Notes: generated by a model not told the origin, from the letters alone. Shown: positions 44,589 to 56,659, counted from the first letter of the stretch. The stretch: DNA of 64,000 bases from CAXBCP01 sp963974055 (GCA_963974055.1 CAXBCP010000006.1:109035-173034), one strand, 5' to 3'. Numbers and translations: made by a program.

Positions 44589-45979
44589 TCCGTTTCATTC
44601 TCAACGGCGAAGCCCATGACGCGGCGAATGCCTCGCCGACGACGACAATGCTCGATTACCTGCGCGACGGCCTTCGGATGACGGGCACCAAGGAAGGCTG
44701 CGCCGAGGGCGATTGCGGAGCGTGCACCGTTGTCCGCGTGATCGACGGCCGGTTCGAGGCCGTGAATGCCTGCCTGATGCAGATCGGCCAGGCCGACGGC
44801 ATGGAAATCCTGACCGTCGAAGGGCTCGAAAGGATAAACGGCGGTGCGCTGACGCCGGTCCAGGACTCGATGGCGACCGGCGACGGCACCCAGTGCGGGT
44901 TCTGCACGCCGGGATTTATCGGCGCGCTGTTCGCGCTTGAACAGTCCGGCGAGGATATCTCCGATGCGGTCATCCACGATGCGCTGGCGGGGAACCTTTG
45001 CCGCTGCACGGGGTATCGGCCGATTATCGAAGCCGCGCGGGACGCGTGCGGCAGCATGATCGGCTATACCCCGGCGCCGCCGCCGGAGCGCTCGGCGGAA
45101 CATGCGGCGGGCGATCAGAAGTTCTATACGCCCTCGACCCTGTCGGAACTGACGGACCTTCGCGCGGCCCATCCGGAGGCGATGCTGCTCTCCGGCGGTA
45201 CCGATCTCGGCCTGTCGGTCAGCAAGGCGCGGGCGCGGCCGGCGATTGTCATTCACACGGCGCAGGTGGCCGAACTGGGCGAGATAGAGGAAAGCGCGGA
45301 CCGGCTCAGCCTCGGCGCGGCCGTGTCGTATACGAACGCCTTGCCTTATTTCGACCGTCTCTATCCGTCCTTCGCGGAAATGATCCGGCGGATCGGATCG
45401 CGCCAGATCCGGAACCTCGGCACGATCGGCGGCAATATCGGCAATGCGTCCCCGATCGGCGACACGCCGCCCTGCCTGATCGCGCTGGATGCGACGCTGG
45501 TGCTGGCCGCGGCGGACGGAGAGCGCGAAATCGCCATAGAGGATTTCTTTCTCGATTACCGCAAGACGGACCTCAGGCCCGGCGAGGTGATAAGGACGAT
45601 CCGAATTCCGAAGCTGACCGACCGCCAGTCCTTCCGCACCTACAAGGTCTCCAAGCGCTACGACCAGGATATCTCGGCGGTGATCGGCGGTTTCCGGCTG
45701 ACCTTCGACGGAGACCGGGTCGCCGAGGCGCGCATCGCCTATGGCGGGATGGCGGCGACGCCGAAACGCGCGGGTTCTGTCGAGGCCGCGCTGGCCGGCA
45801 TCGAATGGAGCGAAGACGCCGCCGCTGGCGCGGGTGCGAAAATCGCCGAGGATTTCTCGCCGCTGACCGATCACCGGGCGACGGCGGAATACCGGACCCG
45901 CGTGGCGGCGAACCTGTGTACGCGGCTGTACCGGGATCTGTCCGGGACCGAAGCTGAACTTGAAGTGGTGAGGCTCTGA
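44585..45979 (+). CDS. xdhA: Xanthine dehydrogenase, small subunit ([2Fe-2S] plus FAD)
   Basis: 464 aa from GTG 44585, overlapping the puuD stop, with GGAGGG upstream. Residues 1-~165 bind two [2Fe-2S] clusters (GCAEGDCGACTVV, TQCGFCTPGF, NLCRCTGYRPI). Residues ~175 to the end are the FAD domain (MLLSGGTDLGLSVSKAR, GTIGGNIGNASPIGD, CO_deh_flav-type C-terminus). This fusion is the XdhA form found in proteobacteria. It transfers electrons from the molybdenum subunit to NAD+. Confidence 0.96.
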   Translation: MIRFILNGEAHDAANASPTTTMLDYLRDGLRMTGTKEGCAEGDCGACTVVRVIDGRFEAVNACLMQIGQADGMEILTVEGLERINGGALTPVQDSMATGDGTQCGFCTPGFIGALFALEQSGEDISDAVIHDALAGNLCRCTGYRPIIEAARDACGSMIGYTPAPPPERSAEHAAGDQKFYTPSTLSELTDLRAAHPEAMLLSGGTDLGLSVSKARARPAIVIHTAQVAELGEIEESADRLSLGAAVSYTNALPYFDRLYPSFAEMIRRIGSRQIRNLGTIGGNIGNASPIGDTPPCLIALDATLVLAAADGEREIAIEDFFLDYRKTDLRPGEVIRTIRIPKLTDRQSFRTYKVSKRYDQDISAVIGGFRLTFDGDRVAEARIAYGGMAATPKRAGSVEAALAGIEWSEDAAAGAGAKIAEDFSPLTDHRATAEYRTRVAANLCTRLYRDLSGTEAELEVVRL

Positions 45980-48293
45980 TGGACGGAGGCGATATTCGCG
46001 GCGCAGTTCATACAAATATCCGCCACGACAGCGCGGTAAAGCACGTCACCGGCCGTGCGGTCTATATAGACGACATGCCGGAACCGCCGGGCACGCAGCA
46101 CGCGTCACTGGTTCTCAGTCCGCATGCCCATGCACGCATCGTTTCCATCGACGTATCGGCGGCGGAAACCGCCCCGGGCGTATCGGCGGTGGTCACTGCG
46201 GCCGATATTCCGGGCGTGAACGATATCGCCCCGGTGATGAGCGACGAGCCCCTGCTGGCGGCCGGGACGGCGGACTATGCCGGGATGCCGGTCGCGGCGG
46301 TGTGCGCCGATACGTTCGACCAGGCCTTCGCGGCGGCGAAGCTGGTGCGGATCGAATACGAGGAGCTGCCCGCAATTCTGTCGATCGAAGAAGCGTGGGA
46401 AAAACAGGAATTCACCTACACCCCGCCGAAAATAGTGTTCGGTGATGCCGAAGCGGCAATGCGCTCGGCAACGCACCTTGTATCCGGCGAGGTCCGCTGC
46501 GGCGGACAGGATCATTTCTATCTCGAAAGCCATATCTCGCTCGCGGTTCCCGGTGAAGACCGCGATATCACGATCTATTCGTCGACCCAGCATCCGACGG
46601 AAGTCCAGCACGGCGTCAGCCACGTTCTCGGCATCGCCCAGAACGATGTCACCGTTGAAGTACGGCGTATGGGCGGGGGGTTCGGCGGCAAGGAAAGCCA
46701 GTCGACCATCATCGCGGGCATCGCGGCGCTTCTGGCGGATAAATGCCGCAAACCGGTGAAGCTGCGGCTGCGTCGCGACGACGACATGATCGCGACCGGC
46801 AAGCGCCACGACTTTCTGTTCAGGTACGAGATCGGCTTCGACGATAGCGGGCGGATTGAAAGCGCTGTGATCGACATGGCGGCACGGTCCGGCAACGTGG
46901 CGGACCTGTCGGCGGGCGTGGTCGCCCGCGCACTTTGCCACGGCAACAATGCCTATTTTATTCCGAATGCACTGTTCCGGGGGTGGCCGTGCAAGACGAA
47001 CACGGTGTCCAACACGGCGTTCCGCGGCTTCGGCGGACCGCAGGGCATGATCGCGATCGAAACCGCGATCGAACATATCGCCCGCGATCTCGGCATAACG
47101 GTGGATGAGGTCCGCGCGGCGAACTACTACGGCACGGAAGACCGCAATGTTACGCCCTATGGCCAGCCCGTCACCGACAACATCATGCCGGAGATCGTCG
47201 AACGGCTGTCGCGGGAAATCGATTACGAAGGCCGTCGGAAAGCCATCGAGGAATTCAATGCCGCGCACACGACGCTGAAAAAAGGCATCGCCCTGATGCC
47301 GGTGAAGTTCGGCATATCTTTCAACGCGCCGATGCTGAACCAGGCAGGTGCGCTGGTCCATGTCTATACCGACGGCAGCGTCCATCTGAACCATGGCGGA
47401 ACGGAAATGGGGCAGGGGCTGTTCACCAAGGTGGCGCAGGTGGTCTCGTCGGTGTTCCAGATCGATATCGACCACGTGAAAATTTCGGCGACCCGCACCG
47501 ACAAGGTGCCGAACACGGCGCCGACGGCGGCTTCCGCCGGTTCGGACCTCAACGGCATGGCGGCGTTCAACGCTGCCGAGGAAATCCGCGTGCGGATGGC
47601 CGGCATTGCGGGCGAGCATTTCGGCGTCCCGCCGGAAGATATCGAGTTCCGCCAGAACCGGGTCTATGCCGGGAATGAAAGCATGTCCTTTGCCGAGACG
47701 GCGCAGATGACGTGGAACCAGCGGGTATCGCTGTCGGCGACCGGCTATTACCGGACGCCGGATATCAGTTGGGACGCCGAGACCATGACCGGCAGCCCGT
47801 TTTATTATTTTACCTATGGCGCATCGGTCGCCGAGGTGGTGATCGATACGCTGACCGGGGAATCCCGCGTGCTGAAGACGGATATCCTGCAGGATGTCGG
47901 TGCGTCGTTGAACCCGGCGATCGACCTCGGCCAGATCGAAGGTGCTTTCGTGCAGGGGATGGGCTGGCTGACGTCCGAAGAACTGGTGTGGGATCCGAAG
48001 GGCAGGTTGATGACGCATGGTCCGTCAACCTACAAGATACCGGGCAGCCGCGACGTGCCGCCCCATTTCAAGGTGCATATCCTGGACGACGCGCCCAACC
48101 GTGTGCCGACCATTTTCCGGTCCAAGGCAGTGGGCGAGCCGCCTTTGATGCTGGCGATAAGCGTGTGGCTGGCGCTGCGCGATGCGGTCAGCCGGACCGG
48201 CGATGCCAAACTGATGCCGAAGCTCGATGCCCCGGCGACACCGGAAGCCATCCTGACGGCCCTTGATGACATCAAGCAAAGAAGCGGGACTCA

Positions 48294-48297
<4 letters not shown>
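45979..48297 (+). CDS. xdhB: Xanthine dehydrogenase, molybdopterin-binding subunit
   Basis: 772 aa. Diagnostic xanthine dehydrogenase segments: HFYLESHISLAVPGED, RMGGGFGGKESQ, NTAFRGFGGPQGMIAIE (substrate Arg) and KAVGEPPLMLAIS (catalytic Glu). It oxidises hypoxanthine and xanthine to urate. It overlaps xdhA by one base and the ABC gene by four. The usual cofactor-sulfuration partner XdhC is not in this window. Confidence 0.96.
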
Positions 48298-49815
<1,518 letters not shown>

Positions 49816-49826
<11 letters not shown>

Positions 49827-50913
49827 ACTGGAGCAGAGGCCGGAAGCCTCGAAATCGATGGTCTACGTGTCGCCGGTGATCGCGGTGATCCTGACCGTGC
49901 TGACGGCGATGGTGATGTTCAGCCTGCTGGGCGTCGACCCTCTGAAGGCGATCGAGACGTTCTTCGTTGAACCGATCTCCAGTCTCGACGGGCTGGCCGA
50001 ACTGCTGGTCAAGGCAACGCCGCTGGTGCTGATCGGGGTCGGCCTGTCGCTGGGTTTTCAGGCGAATGTCTGGAATATCGGCGCCGAAGGCCAGCTTGTT
50101 ATCGGCGCGCTCGCGGGCGGCGGGCTCGCGCTCGCGTTTTTCGACCAGCAGAGCGTGTTCCTGGTGCCGGCAATGCTCGTCTGCGGCGTCGCGGGCGGGA
50201 TGGCCTGGGCCGCGATACCGGCCTGGCTCAAGACGCGTTTCAATACCAACGAAATTCTGACGAGCCTGATGCTGACCTATGTCGGCCTTCTGGTGCTCAG
50301 CTATCTCGTACACGGGCCGTGGAAGGATCCTGAAGGTCAGAACTTTCCGGAATCCCGCCTGTTTCACGATTCCGCGTTGATGCCGATCCTGATCGACGAA
50401 ACGCGGCTGAACGTCGGCTGGCTGGTCGCCCTGTTCGTGGTCGTGCTCGGCTGGGTGGTGATGTCGCGTCACATTATCGGGTTTCAGATCAAGGTGATCG
50501 GCATGGCGCCGATGGCGGCACGGTTCGCCGGGTTCCGGGAAAAACGTCTGATCTGGCTGACCCTGTTGTTCTCCGGCGGGTGCGCCGGCCTGGCCGGGGT
50601 GATCGAGCTGTCGGGGGCGATCGGGCAGATCGTGCCGTCGATATCGCCCGGATACGGCTTTACCGCGATCATCGTCGCCTTTCTCGGGCGGCTTCATCCG
50701 GTCGGGGTGCTGTTTGCCGGCCTGCTGATGGCGCTCACCTATCTTGGCGGCGATTCCGCGCAGATCACGATGAACCTGCCCAATGCGGTTACCGGCGTTT
50801 TTCAGGGGATGCTGCTGTTCTTCCTGCTCGCGTCGGACGTTCTTATCAAGTACCGCATCCGGTTCGGGGCGCCGAAAATTGAGACTGCAATTCAGGCGGA
50901 GGCTGCGGAATGA
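49816..50913 (+). CDS. ABC importer permease 1, BMP/nucleoside type
   Basis: 365 aa from ATG 49816 (MLIRLEQRPEAS), with GAGGAG upstream and an 11-base overlap with the ATPase gene. About nine hydrophobic segments. The BPD_transp_2 signature appears in GFQANVWNIGAEGQLVIGAL and the loop RFNTNEILTSLMLTYVGLLV. It is the larger of the pair of inner-membrane permeases and overlaps the second permease by four bases. Confidence 0.94.
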
Positions 50914-51836
50914 GTGTCGACTGGCTGATCCCGGCCCTGCTAACGATCGTCACGGCGGCGACGCCGCTGGTTTTCGCCGCCGTCGGCGAAGTCGTCGTCG
51001 AAAAAGCGGGCGTGCTCAATCTGGGCGTCGAAGGAATGATGATCATGGGGGCCATCGCGGCCTTCGCAACCGCGGTGTCCACCGGCAGCGAAGTGCTCGC
51101 CATCGTGGCGGGCGCCGGAGCGGGGGCGTTGCTCGCGGTAATCTTCGGCGTGCTGACCGTGTATCTGCAATCCAACCAGGTCGCGACGGGGCTTGCCCTG
51201 ACCATCTTCGGGCTCGGGCTCAGTGCGCTGATCGGGCATTCCTATGTCGGCAAGACCTTCGGCGGTCTGGCGAAGCTCGACATCCCCGGCATTTCCGATA
51301 TTCCGGTGATCGGCCCGATCCTGTTCGGGCACGATGCGCTGGTCTATCTGTCGGTGGTCAGCGTTGCGGCGGTGGCGTGGTTTCTGACGCGGACGCGCGG
51401 GGGCATGCTGGTGCGGGCGGTCGGCGAAAACCACGATGCGGCACATTCAATCGGCTATTCGGTCACGCTGATCCGCATGGGGGCGATTATGTTCGGCGGC
51501 GCCATGGCCGGGATCGGCGGGGCCTATCTGTCGGTTGCCTACACGCCGCTCTGGGTCGAGAACATGACGGCCGGCCGCGGCTGGATCGCCCTGGCGCTGG
51601 TGGTGTTCGCGTCGTGGAAGCCGTGGCGCGCATTCTTCGGCGCCTATCTGTTCGGCGGCATCACGATTATCCAGCTCTATGCGCAGGGAATGGGGGTGGA
51701 AGTTTCCGCCCAGTTCCTATCGATGCTACCGTATATTGCGACGATCGTTGTCCTGGTGATCATCTCGCGGGACAGCGCCCGGGCCCGGCTGGATGCACCG
51801 GCCTGTCTCGGGAAGAACTTTCACGCATCGGGGTAA
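50910..51836 (+). CDS. ABC importer permease 2, BMP/nucleoside type
   Basis: 308 aa with about eight hydrophobic helices. Family segments: VVVEKAGVLNLGVEGMMIMG, QSNQVATGLALTIFGLGLSA and RAVGENHDAAHSIGYSVTLI, followed by a GGAMAGIGGAYLSV core. It pairs with permease 1. A 55-base gap follows before the binding protein. Confidence 0.94.
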   Translation: MSVDWLIPALLTIVTAATPLVFAAVGEVVVEKAGVLNLGVEGMMIMGAIAAFATAVSTGSEVLAIVAGAGAGALLAVIFGVLTVYLQSNQVATGLALTIFGLGLSALIGHSYVGKTFGGLAKLDIPGISDIPVIGPILFGHDALVYLSVVSVAAVAWFLTRTRGGMLVRAVGENHDAAHSIGYSVTLIRMGAIMFGGAMAGIGGAYLSVAYTPLWVENMTAGRGWIALALVVFASWKPWRAFFGAYLFGGITIIQLYAQGMGVEVSAQFLSMLPYIATIVVLVIISRDSARARLDAPACLGKNFHASG

Positions 51837-51891
51837 GGGGCGCCAAAAACACGCACCGCGAAGATTTATTTATCGAAACAAGGAGGCAGTT

Positions 51892-52968
51892 ATGAATTTC
51901 AGATCCAAACTCACCGTGGCGGCATCTGCCGTCATACTTGCGGCCGGCCTGTCCGGCGCGGCACAGGCGCAGCTCAAAATCGGGTTCGTGTATGTCGGCC
52001 CCATCGGCGATCACGGCTGGTCCTACGAACACAACCAGGGACGCCTCGCCATCGAAAAGGCGCTCGGCGACAAAGTGTCGACGACCTATGTCGAGAAAGT
52101 GCCGGAAGGCGCCGACGCCCAGCGCGTGATCTCGAAGCTGGCATCGTCCGGCCACGGACTGATCTTCACCACGTCGTTCGGCTATATGAATCCGACCCTG
52201 CGGGCGGCCAAGCGTTTCCCCAAGGTGAAGTTCGAACATGCCACGGGCTTCAAGCGCGCCCCCAATGTGTCGACCTATTCGGCGCGGTTCTACGAAGGCC
52301 GTTACGTGGTCGGCAAGATCGTCGGAAAGATGACCAAGTCGAACGTCCTCGGCTACATCGCGTCGTTCCCGATCCCGGAAGTTATCCGCGGCATCAACGC
52401 GACCTACCTGGCCGCAAAATCGGTCAATCCGAACATCAAGATCAAGGTCGTCTGGGTGTCCACCTGGTTCGATCCGGGCAAGGAAGCCGACGCGGCGAAG
52501 ACCCTGATCGATCAGGGCGCCGACGTGATCATGCAGCACACCGATTCCCCGGCGCCGGTCCAGGTTGCCGAACAGCGCGGCGTCTGGGCGGTCGGGCAGG
52601 CCTCCGACATGACCAATTTCGGCAAGAAAGCGCATCTGACGTCGATCATCGATAACTGGGGTCCGTACTACGTGGCGCGGGCCAAGGCCGTGCTCGATGG
52701 CACCTGGAAATCGACCGACACCTGGGACGGGTTCAAGCCCGGCATGGTGCAGCTGGCGGATTACAATGCGGCGATTCCGGCGGATGTCGTCGCGCTCGCG
52801 AAGGCGACGCGGGCCGGTATCACCAACGGCACGATCCATCCCTTCGCGGGCGAGATCAGGGACCAGGCCGGCAAGGTCCGCGTCAAGGCGGGAGAGAACG
52901 CCGATGACGGGCTCATGGCCGGCATGAACTTCTATGTCCAGGGCATCGACGGCACGATTCCGAAATAG
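51892..52968 (+). CDS. BMP-family periplasmic substrate-binding protein
   Basis: 358 aa from ATG 51892, with AGGAGG nine bases upstream. Signal peptide MNFRSKLTVAASAVILAAGL ending at AQA, without a lipobox Cys, so it is a soluble periplasmic protein rather than the more usual BMP lipoprotein. Core segments: KIGFVYVGPIGDHGWSYEHN, LIFTTSFGYMNPTLRAAKRF, GKEADAAKTLIDQGADVIMQ and PFAGEIRDQAGKVR. Binding proteins of this group take purine nucleosides or bases. A terminator follows. Confidence 0.95.
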   Translation: MNFRSKLTVAASAVILAAGLSGAAQAQLKIGFVYVGPIGDHGWSYEHNQGRLAIEKALGDKVSTTYVEKVPEGADAQRVISKLASSGHGLIFTTSFGYMNPTLRAAKRFPKVKFEHATGFKRAPNVSTYSARFYEGRYVVGKIVGKMTKSNVLGYIASFPIPEVIRGINATYLAAKSVNPNIKIKVVWVSTWFDPGKEADAAKTLIDQGADVIMQHTDSPAPVQVAEQRGVWAVGQASDMTNFGKKAHLTSIIDNWGPYYVARAKAVLDGTWKSTDTWDGFKPGMVQLADYNAAIPADVVALAKATRAGITNGTIHPFAGEIRDQAGKVRVKAGENADDGLMAGMNFYVQGIDGTIPK

Positions 52969-52986
52969 GGCATTAAAATGCGGAAG

Positions 52987-53019
52987 GGGCGGCGCGGGAT
53001 GTCCGTAGCCGCCCTTTTT
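52987..53019 (+). terminator. Rho-independent terminator between the binding protein and guaD
   Basis: A 7-bp GC stem GGGCGGC / GCCGCCC with a 14-base loop, followed by five T. It would partly separate guaD from the importer operon. Confidence 0.75.
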
Positions 53020-53045
53020 GCGACTTCTGAGCGGGAGCATCCACA

Positions 53046-54359
53046 CTGTCCGAGAATCCGACCGACCGACTGCTGCTGATGGGCCGCACCCTGTCTTTCG
53101 ACGGCGACCCCACTGCCGATGCGGGGGCGGTGCGCTATACCGAGAAGGGCGCTGTGCTGGTGGAAGCCGGGCATATCGCCTGGGCGGGGCAGGCGGGCGA
53201 CCTGCCGGCAGACCTTGCGCGGGACGCGGCGCGTCACGATTACGGCGATTCCCTGATCCTGCCGGGTTTCGTCGACGGGCATGTTCACTACCCGCAGATC
53301 GGCGTGATCGCGTCGTTCGGCGCGCAGCTTCTCGATTGGCTTGAAAAATACACCTTCCCGGAGGAAGCGCGGTTTTCCGACCCGGATTATGCCCGCGAGA
53401 CGGCGAAGCTGTTTCTCGACCTGCTGCTCGCCAACGGCACGACGACGGCGGCGGTATATTGCACGGTGCATCCGGAATCCGCCGAGGCGTTCTTCGCGGA
53501 ATCCAGTGCGCGGAACCTGCGGATGATCGCGGGCAAGATCCTGATGGACCGCAACGCGCCGGACAGCGTGCTGGATACGGCGCAGGGCGGATACGACGAC
53601 AGCAAGGCGCTGATCGCAAAATGGCACGGCCAGGGGCGCAATCTGTATGCGGTGACGCCACGCTTTGCGCCGACCAGCACGCCGGCCCAGCTCGAAGCCT
53701 GCGGCGCGCTGATGGCGGAACACGACGATGTCTATCTCCAGTCCCACGTCTCGGAGAACACCGACGAGGTCAGGTGGGTCGCAGACCTGTTTCCCGACGC
53801 GCGCTCCTATCAGGACGTGTATGCAAAATACGGCATGCTGGGACCGCGGGCGTTGTACGGCCATGCCATACACATGGATGCGGCCGACCTCGTCCAGGCG
53901 GCGGAGACCGATACCAGGTACGTCCATTGCCCGACCTCGAACCTGTTCATCGGCAGCGGCCTGTTCCGCCTGAACGAGACCCGCCGCGCCGGCGTCGGTG
54001 TGATGCTCGGCTGCGATGTCGGCGGCGGCACCTCGCTGTCGCCCTTCGCCACCATGAAAGCCGCGTACGAGATCGCCCAGTTCGGCGGCTATTCGCTGAC
54101 GCCGGAGGAAGCGTTCTGGCTGTCCACGGCGGGCGGGGCGGAAACCCTGTCCCTGGGGGAGAGGATCGGCCGCCTGTCGCCGGGATACGAGGCGGATATC
54201 GTCGTGCTCGATGTCAATTCCACGCCGGTCATCCGCCAGCGCATGGCGCGCGCCGACAGCCTGCGGGACATGCTGTTCGCCCAGATGATCCTGGCTGACG
54301 ACCGCGCCGTGCAGGCGACCTATGCGGCGGGGAAAAGGGTTTACGTAAAACCGGACTGA
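53046..54359 (+). CDS. guaD: Guanine deaminase, with probable CTG start
   Basis: 437 aa if begun at CTG 53046. It deaminates guanine to xanthine, feeding XdhAB. Amidohydrolase motifs: GFVDGHVHYPQIGVIASFGA (H-x-H zinc site), the FPEEARF segment, YLQSHVSEN, HAIHMDAADLVQ, HCPTSNLFIGSGLFR and LGCDVGGGTSLSPFATM. The in-frame ATG at 53079 has no ribosome site and would remove residues typical of the N-terminus. CTG 53046 follows GGGAG with an eight-base spacer, and an in-frame stop lies just upstream at 53028. Length then matches known GuaD (about 440 aa). Confidence 0.92.
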   Translation: MSENPTDRLLLMGRTLSFDGDPTADAGAVRYTEKGAVLVEAGHIAWAGQAGDLPADLARDAARHDYGDSLILPGFVDGHVHYPQIGVIASFGAQLLDWLEKYTFPEEARFSDPDYARETAKLFLDLLLANGTTTAAVYCTVHPESAEAFFAESSARNLRMIAGKILMDRNAPDSVLDTAQGGYDDSKALIAKWHGQGRNLYAVTPRFAPTSTPAQLEACGALMAEHDDVYLQSHVSENTDEVRWVADLFPDARSYQDVYAKYGMLGPRALYGHAIHMDAADLVQAAETDTRYVHCPTSNLFIGSGLFRLNETRRAGVGVMLGCDVGGGTSLSPFATMKAAYEIAQFGGYSLTPEEAFWLSTAGGAETLSLGERIGRLSPGYEADIVVLDVNSTPVIRQRMARADSLRDMLFAQMILADDRAVQATYAAGKRVYVKPD

Positions 54360-54370
54360 AAACCGGAATG

Positions 54371-54394
54371 ATGGGCGCCGGCGCCCATGATTTT
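54371..54394 (+). terminator. Palindromic hairpin after guaD, possible terminator
   Basis: ATGGGCGCCGGCGCCCAT is an 18-bp perfect palindrome 11 bases after the guaD stop, followed by GATTTT. The short T run makes it a weaker terminator. Confidence 0.5.
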
Positions 54395-54491
54395 CGTTGC
54401 CGGACCGGTTACAATGGGCCAGCATTCCGATCGAACAATCGCCCGTGTGAAAACAGAATAACTGCCGGTGGGCGCGGCGGGAGGAAAAACG

Positions 54492-55601
54492 ATGAACACA
54501 GCCCCATATCGCGCCGACCATGTCGGCAGCCTGCTGCGCCCGGCCAGCGTTATCGAGGCGCGCAAGAAATTCTACGGCGACGAGAAAACCATTACCGCCG
54601 ACGAACTGCGCGCGGTCGAGGACGCGGCCATCGTGGATGTCATCAAAATGCAGGAGGATATCGGCCTGCACGTGACGACCGACGGCGAGCTGCGACGTTA
54701 TTTCTGGCATTACGATTTCATGGGGATGCTGACGGGATTCGATCTCGTCACGCGCGGCGAAGGCATCCAGTTCGAAGGCATCAAGCTGCCGCCGCTCTAT
54801 CCGACGATTTCGGGCAAGCTCGATTTTCCCGACGACCACCCGATGCTGGATCATTTCAAATTCGTCGCGGCGAACACCAAGGTGACGCCGAAGATTTCCA
54901 TTCCGGGGCCGAGCTGCTGCCATTTCCGCACGGCGCCGGAGGACATCGCGCCGGAGGAATACAGGGACACCGACGTTCTGTTCGCCGACCTCGCGGCGAC
55001 GTACAAAAAGGCGGTTCATGCCTTTTACGACGCGGGCTGCCGCTATCTGCAGATGGACGACATCTATTTCGCCTATCTGTGCGACCCGAAACTGCGGGCC
55101 GAGAAAGAAGCGGCCGGGGTGGACCCGGACGAATTGCTGCGGAAATACGCCTGGATGATGAACGAGGCCATCAAGGACCGGCCCGACGACATGGTGATCG
55201 GCATGCATATGTGCCGCGGCAATTTTCAGTCCACGTTTGCCGCCTCGGGCGGATACGATCCCGCGGCGGAGGCGATCTTCAGCACGGATGTCGATATCTT
55301 CTTCATGGAATACGATTCCGAGCGTGCCGGCGGGCTGGAACCGCTTCGCCTGCTGCCCAAGGGCAAGCAGCGCGTCATGGCCGGCTTCGTGACGACGAAA
55401 ACGCCGGAACTCGAATCCGTGGACGACCTGAAGCGCAAGTTCGACGAGGCCTCGAAATACGCCGACATGGACCAGCTCGGCATCGCGCCGCAATGCGGTT
55501 TCTCGTCGACCGAGCACGGCAACAAGATCACCGTCGACGACGAGCGCCGCAAGCTGGAACTGGTGGTGAAGACGGCGCAGGATATCTGGGGCGAGGCATA
55601 G
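54492..55601 (+). CDS. Cobalamin-independent methionine synthase (MetE C-terminal) family protein
   Basis: 369 aa from ATG 54492, with GGGAGGAAAA upstream. It has the MetE catalytic barrel only. The zinc ligands are intact: His239 and Cys241 in HMCRGN, Glu273 in FMEYDSERAG and Cys335 in PQCGFSS. The N-terminal MetE half is missing, as in archaeal and many bacterial core-MetE proteins. It could methylate homocysteine or act on another thiol with an unidentified methyl donor. Its place beside purine genes suggests a co-regulated role, but the hairpin upstream may make it independent. Confidence 0.88.
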   Translation: MNTAPYRADHVGSLLRPASVIEARKKFYGDEKTITADELRAVEDAAIVDVIKMQEDIGLHVTTDGELRRYFWHYDFMGMLTGFDLVTRGEGIQFEGIKLPPLYPTISGKLDFPDDHPMLDHFKFVAANTKVTPKISIPGPSCCHFRTAPEDIAPEEYRDTDVLFADLAATYKKAVHAFYDAGCRYLQMDDIYFAYLCDPKLRAEKEAAGVDPDELLRKYAWMMNEAIKDRPDDMVIGMHMCRGNFQSTFAASGGYDPAAEAIFSTDVDIFFMEYDSERAGGLEPLRLLPKGKQRVMAGFVTTKTPELESVDDLKRKFDEASKYADMDQLGIAPQCGFSSTEHGNKITVDDERRKLELVVKTAQDIWGEA

Positions 55602-55682
55602 GGCGGCGCATCTGGCGGTCAGTCGTAAATAAATGGGCCGACCGTCATGCATTGAGAACGGCGGAACGACCCGAAGCAGGTA

Positions 55683-56618
55683 TTGAAGACAGTGAGTTTT
55701 GCGGTTCAGGGACTGCTGTGGTGTCTGACGTTCGCCGTCCTCGATGCCGTCCAGGCCGTTTTCTTCGGCGGTATGTTTCAGCGTCTGGATACATTCCTGG
55801 TTGGGTTGCTGGTCTTCGGGCTGACGTCCTGCGCCGCGCTTGGGTGTATTGTTTTGCGGCACCCGTCGCAGTTACGGATCGCCCGCGGCAATGTCGTGCC
55901 GGTGGTCGGTATGAACATTGCATTCGCACTCGGCTGGCTGTCCTATTTGTTTTCGATTCAGCTGATCGAACCGGCCGTCGCGTTCACGGTCTTTACCGGC
56001 ATGGTTCCCCTGACGATGATCGCCGCGAGCCGCTTTGGCATTGCCGGGGCCGCGTCCGCGCGCAACCGGTTTGAGAAGGCCGGCAATCTCGGTCTGCTCG
56101 GGGGTATCGTGGTCCTTTGTGCGATCACACTCGCAGGATTGTCGGGATTTGTCCGCGGGGGGACGGTCATCGCCGGTGCGGGTCTCGTTCTTGCGGCGGC
56201 CGCAGGTGTTTTCATTACCTGGATGTTGCTGTGCTCCAAGACCCTCGACCGCGAAGGGCTGAAACCTCTTACACAGTTCGGGCTGCGGTTTTTTGCGTAT
56301 CTGGCGGCCTGTCTGGCGGGCTGGATGCTGGCACTGGACGTCAAGCAAACCGTCCCGCCCGGTGAACTGGCCTATGCCGTATTGATTGGGGTTCTGACGA
56401 TGGCATTCCCGATCTATGCAGTTCAAAAGGCGGTATCGCTGGTGTCCCCACTTACCATCGGCGCCTTTGCCGCGGTGAGCCCGCTTTTCGTGTTCGGGTT
56501 TCAGCTGATCGAAGGGCGTATTGAATACGCGCCGATGACGCTTGTCGGATTATCCGTCTGTTTCGCGGGCGCGTCGGTCGCGGTTCTGGGCAGCAGCCGT
56601 GAACCGGCGGAAATCTGA
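55683..56618 (+). CDS. DMT-superfamily (EamA-like) membrane transporter
   Basis: 311 aa with about ten hydrophobic helices in two similar halves, the drug/metabolite transporter layout. Segments include VVPVVGMNIAFALGWLSYLF, IEPAVAFTVFTGMVPLTMIA and the C-terminal IGAFAAVSPLFVFGFQLIEG. The start is TTG 55683 with a weak AGCAGGT upstream; GTG 55692 is an alternative. Substrate unknown. G+C and codon use look slightly more relaxed than the flanking purine genes. Confidence 0.8.
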   Translation: MKTVSFAVQGLLWCLTFAVLDAVQAVFFGGMFQRLDTFLVGLLVFGLTSCAALGCIVLRHPSQLRIARGNVVPVVGMNIAFALGWLSYLFSIQLIEPAVAFTVFTGMVPLTMIAASRFGIAGAASARNRFEKAGNLGLLGGIVVLCAITLAGLSGFVRGGTVIAGAGLVLAAAAGVFITWMLLCSKTLDREGLKPLTQFGLRFFAYLAACLAGWMLALDVKQTVPPGELAYAVLIGVLTMAFPIYAVQKAVSLVSPLTIGAFAAVSPLFVFGFQLIEGRIEYAPMTLVGLSVCFAGASVAVLGSSREPAEI

Positions 56619-56659
56619 ATTTTTCCGTATCGTTAACTTTCAGACGGGATAATTCCCGG

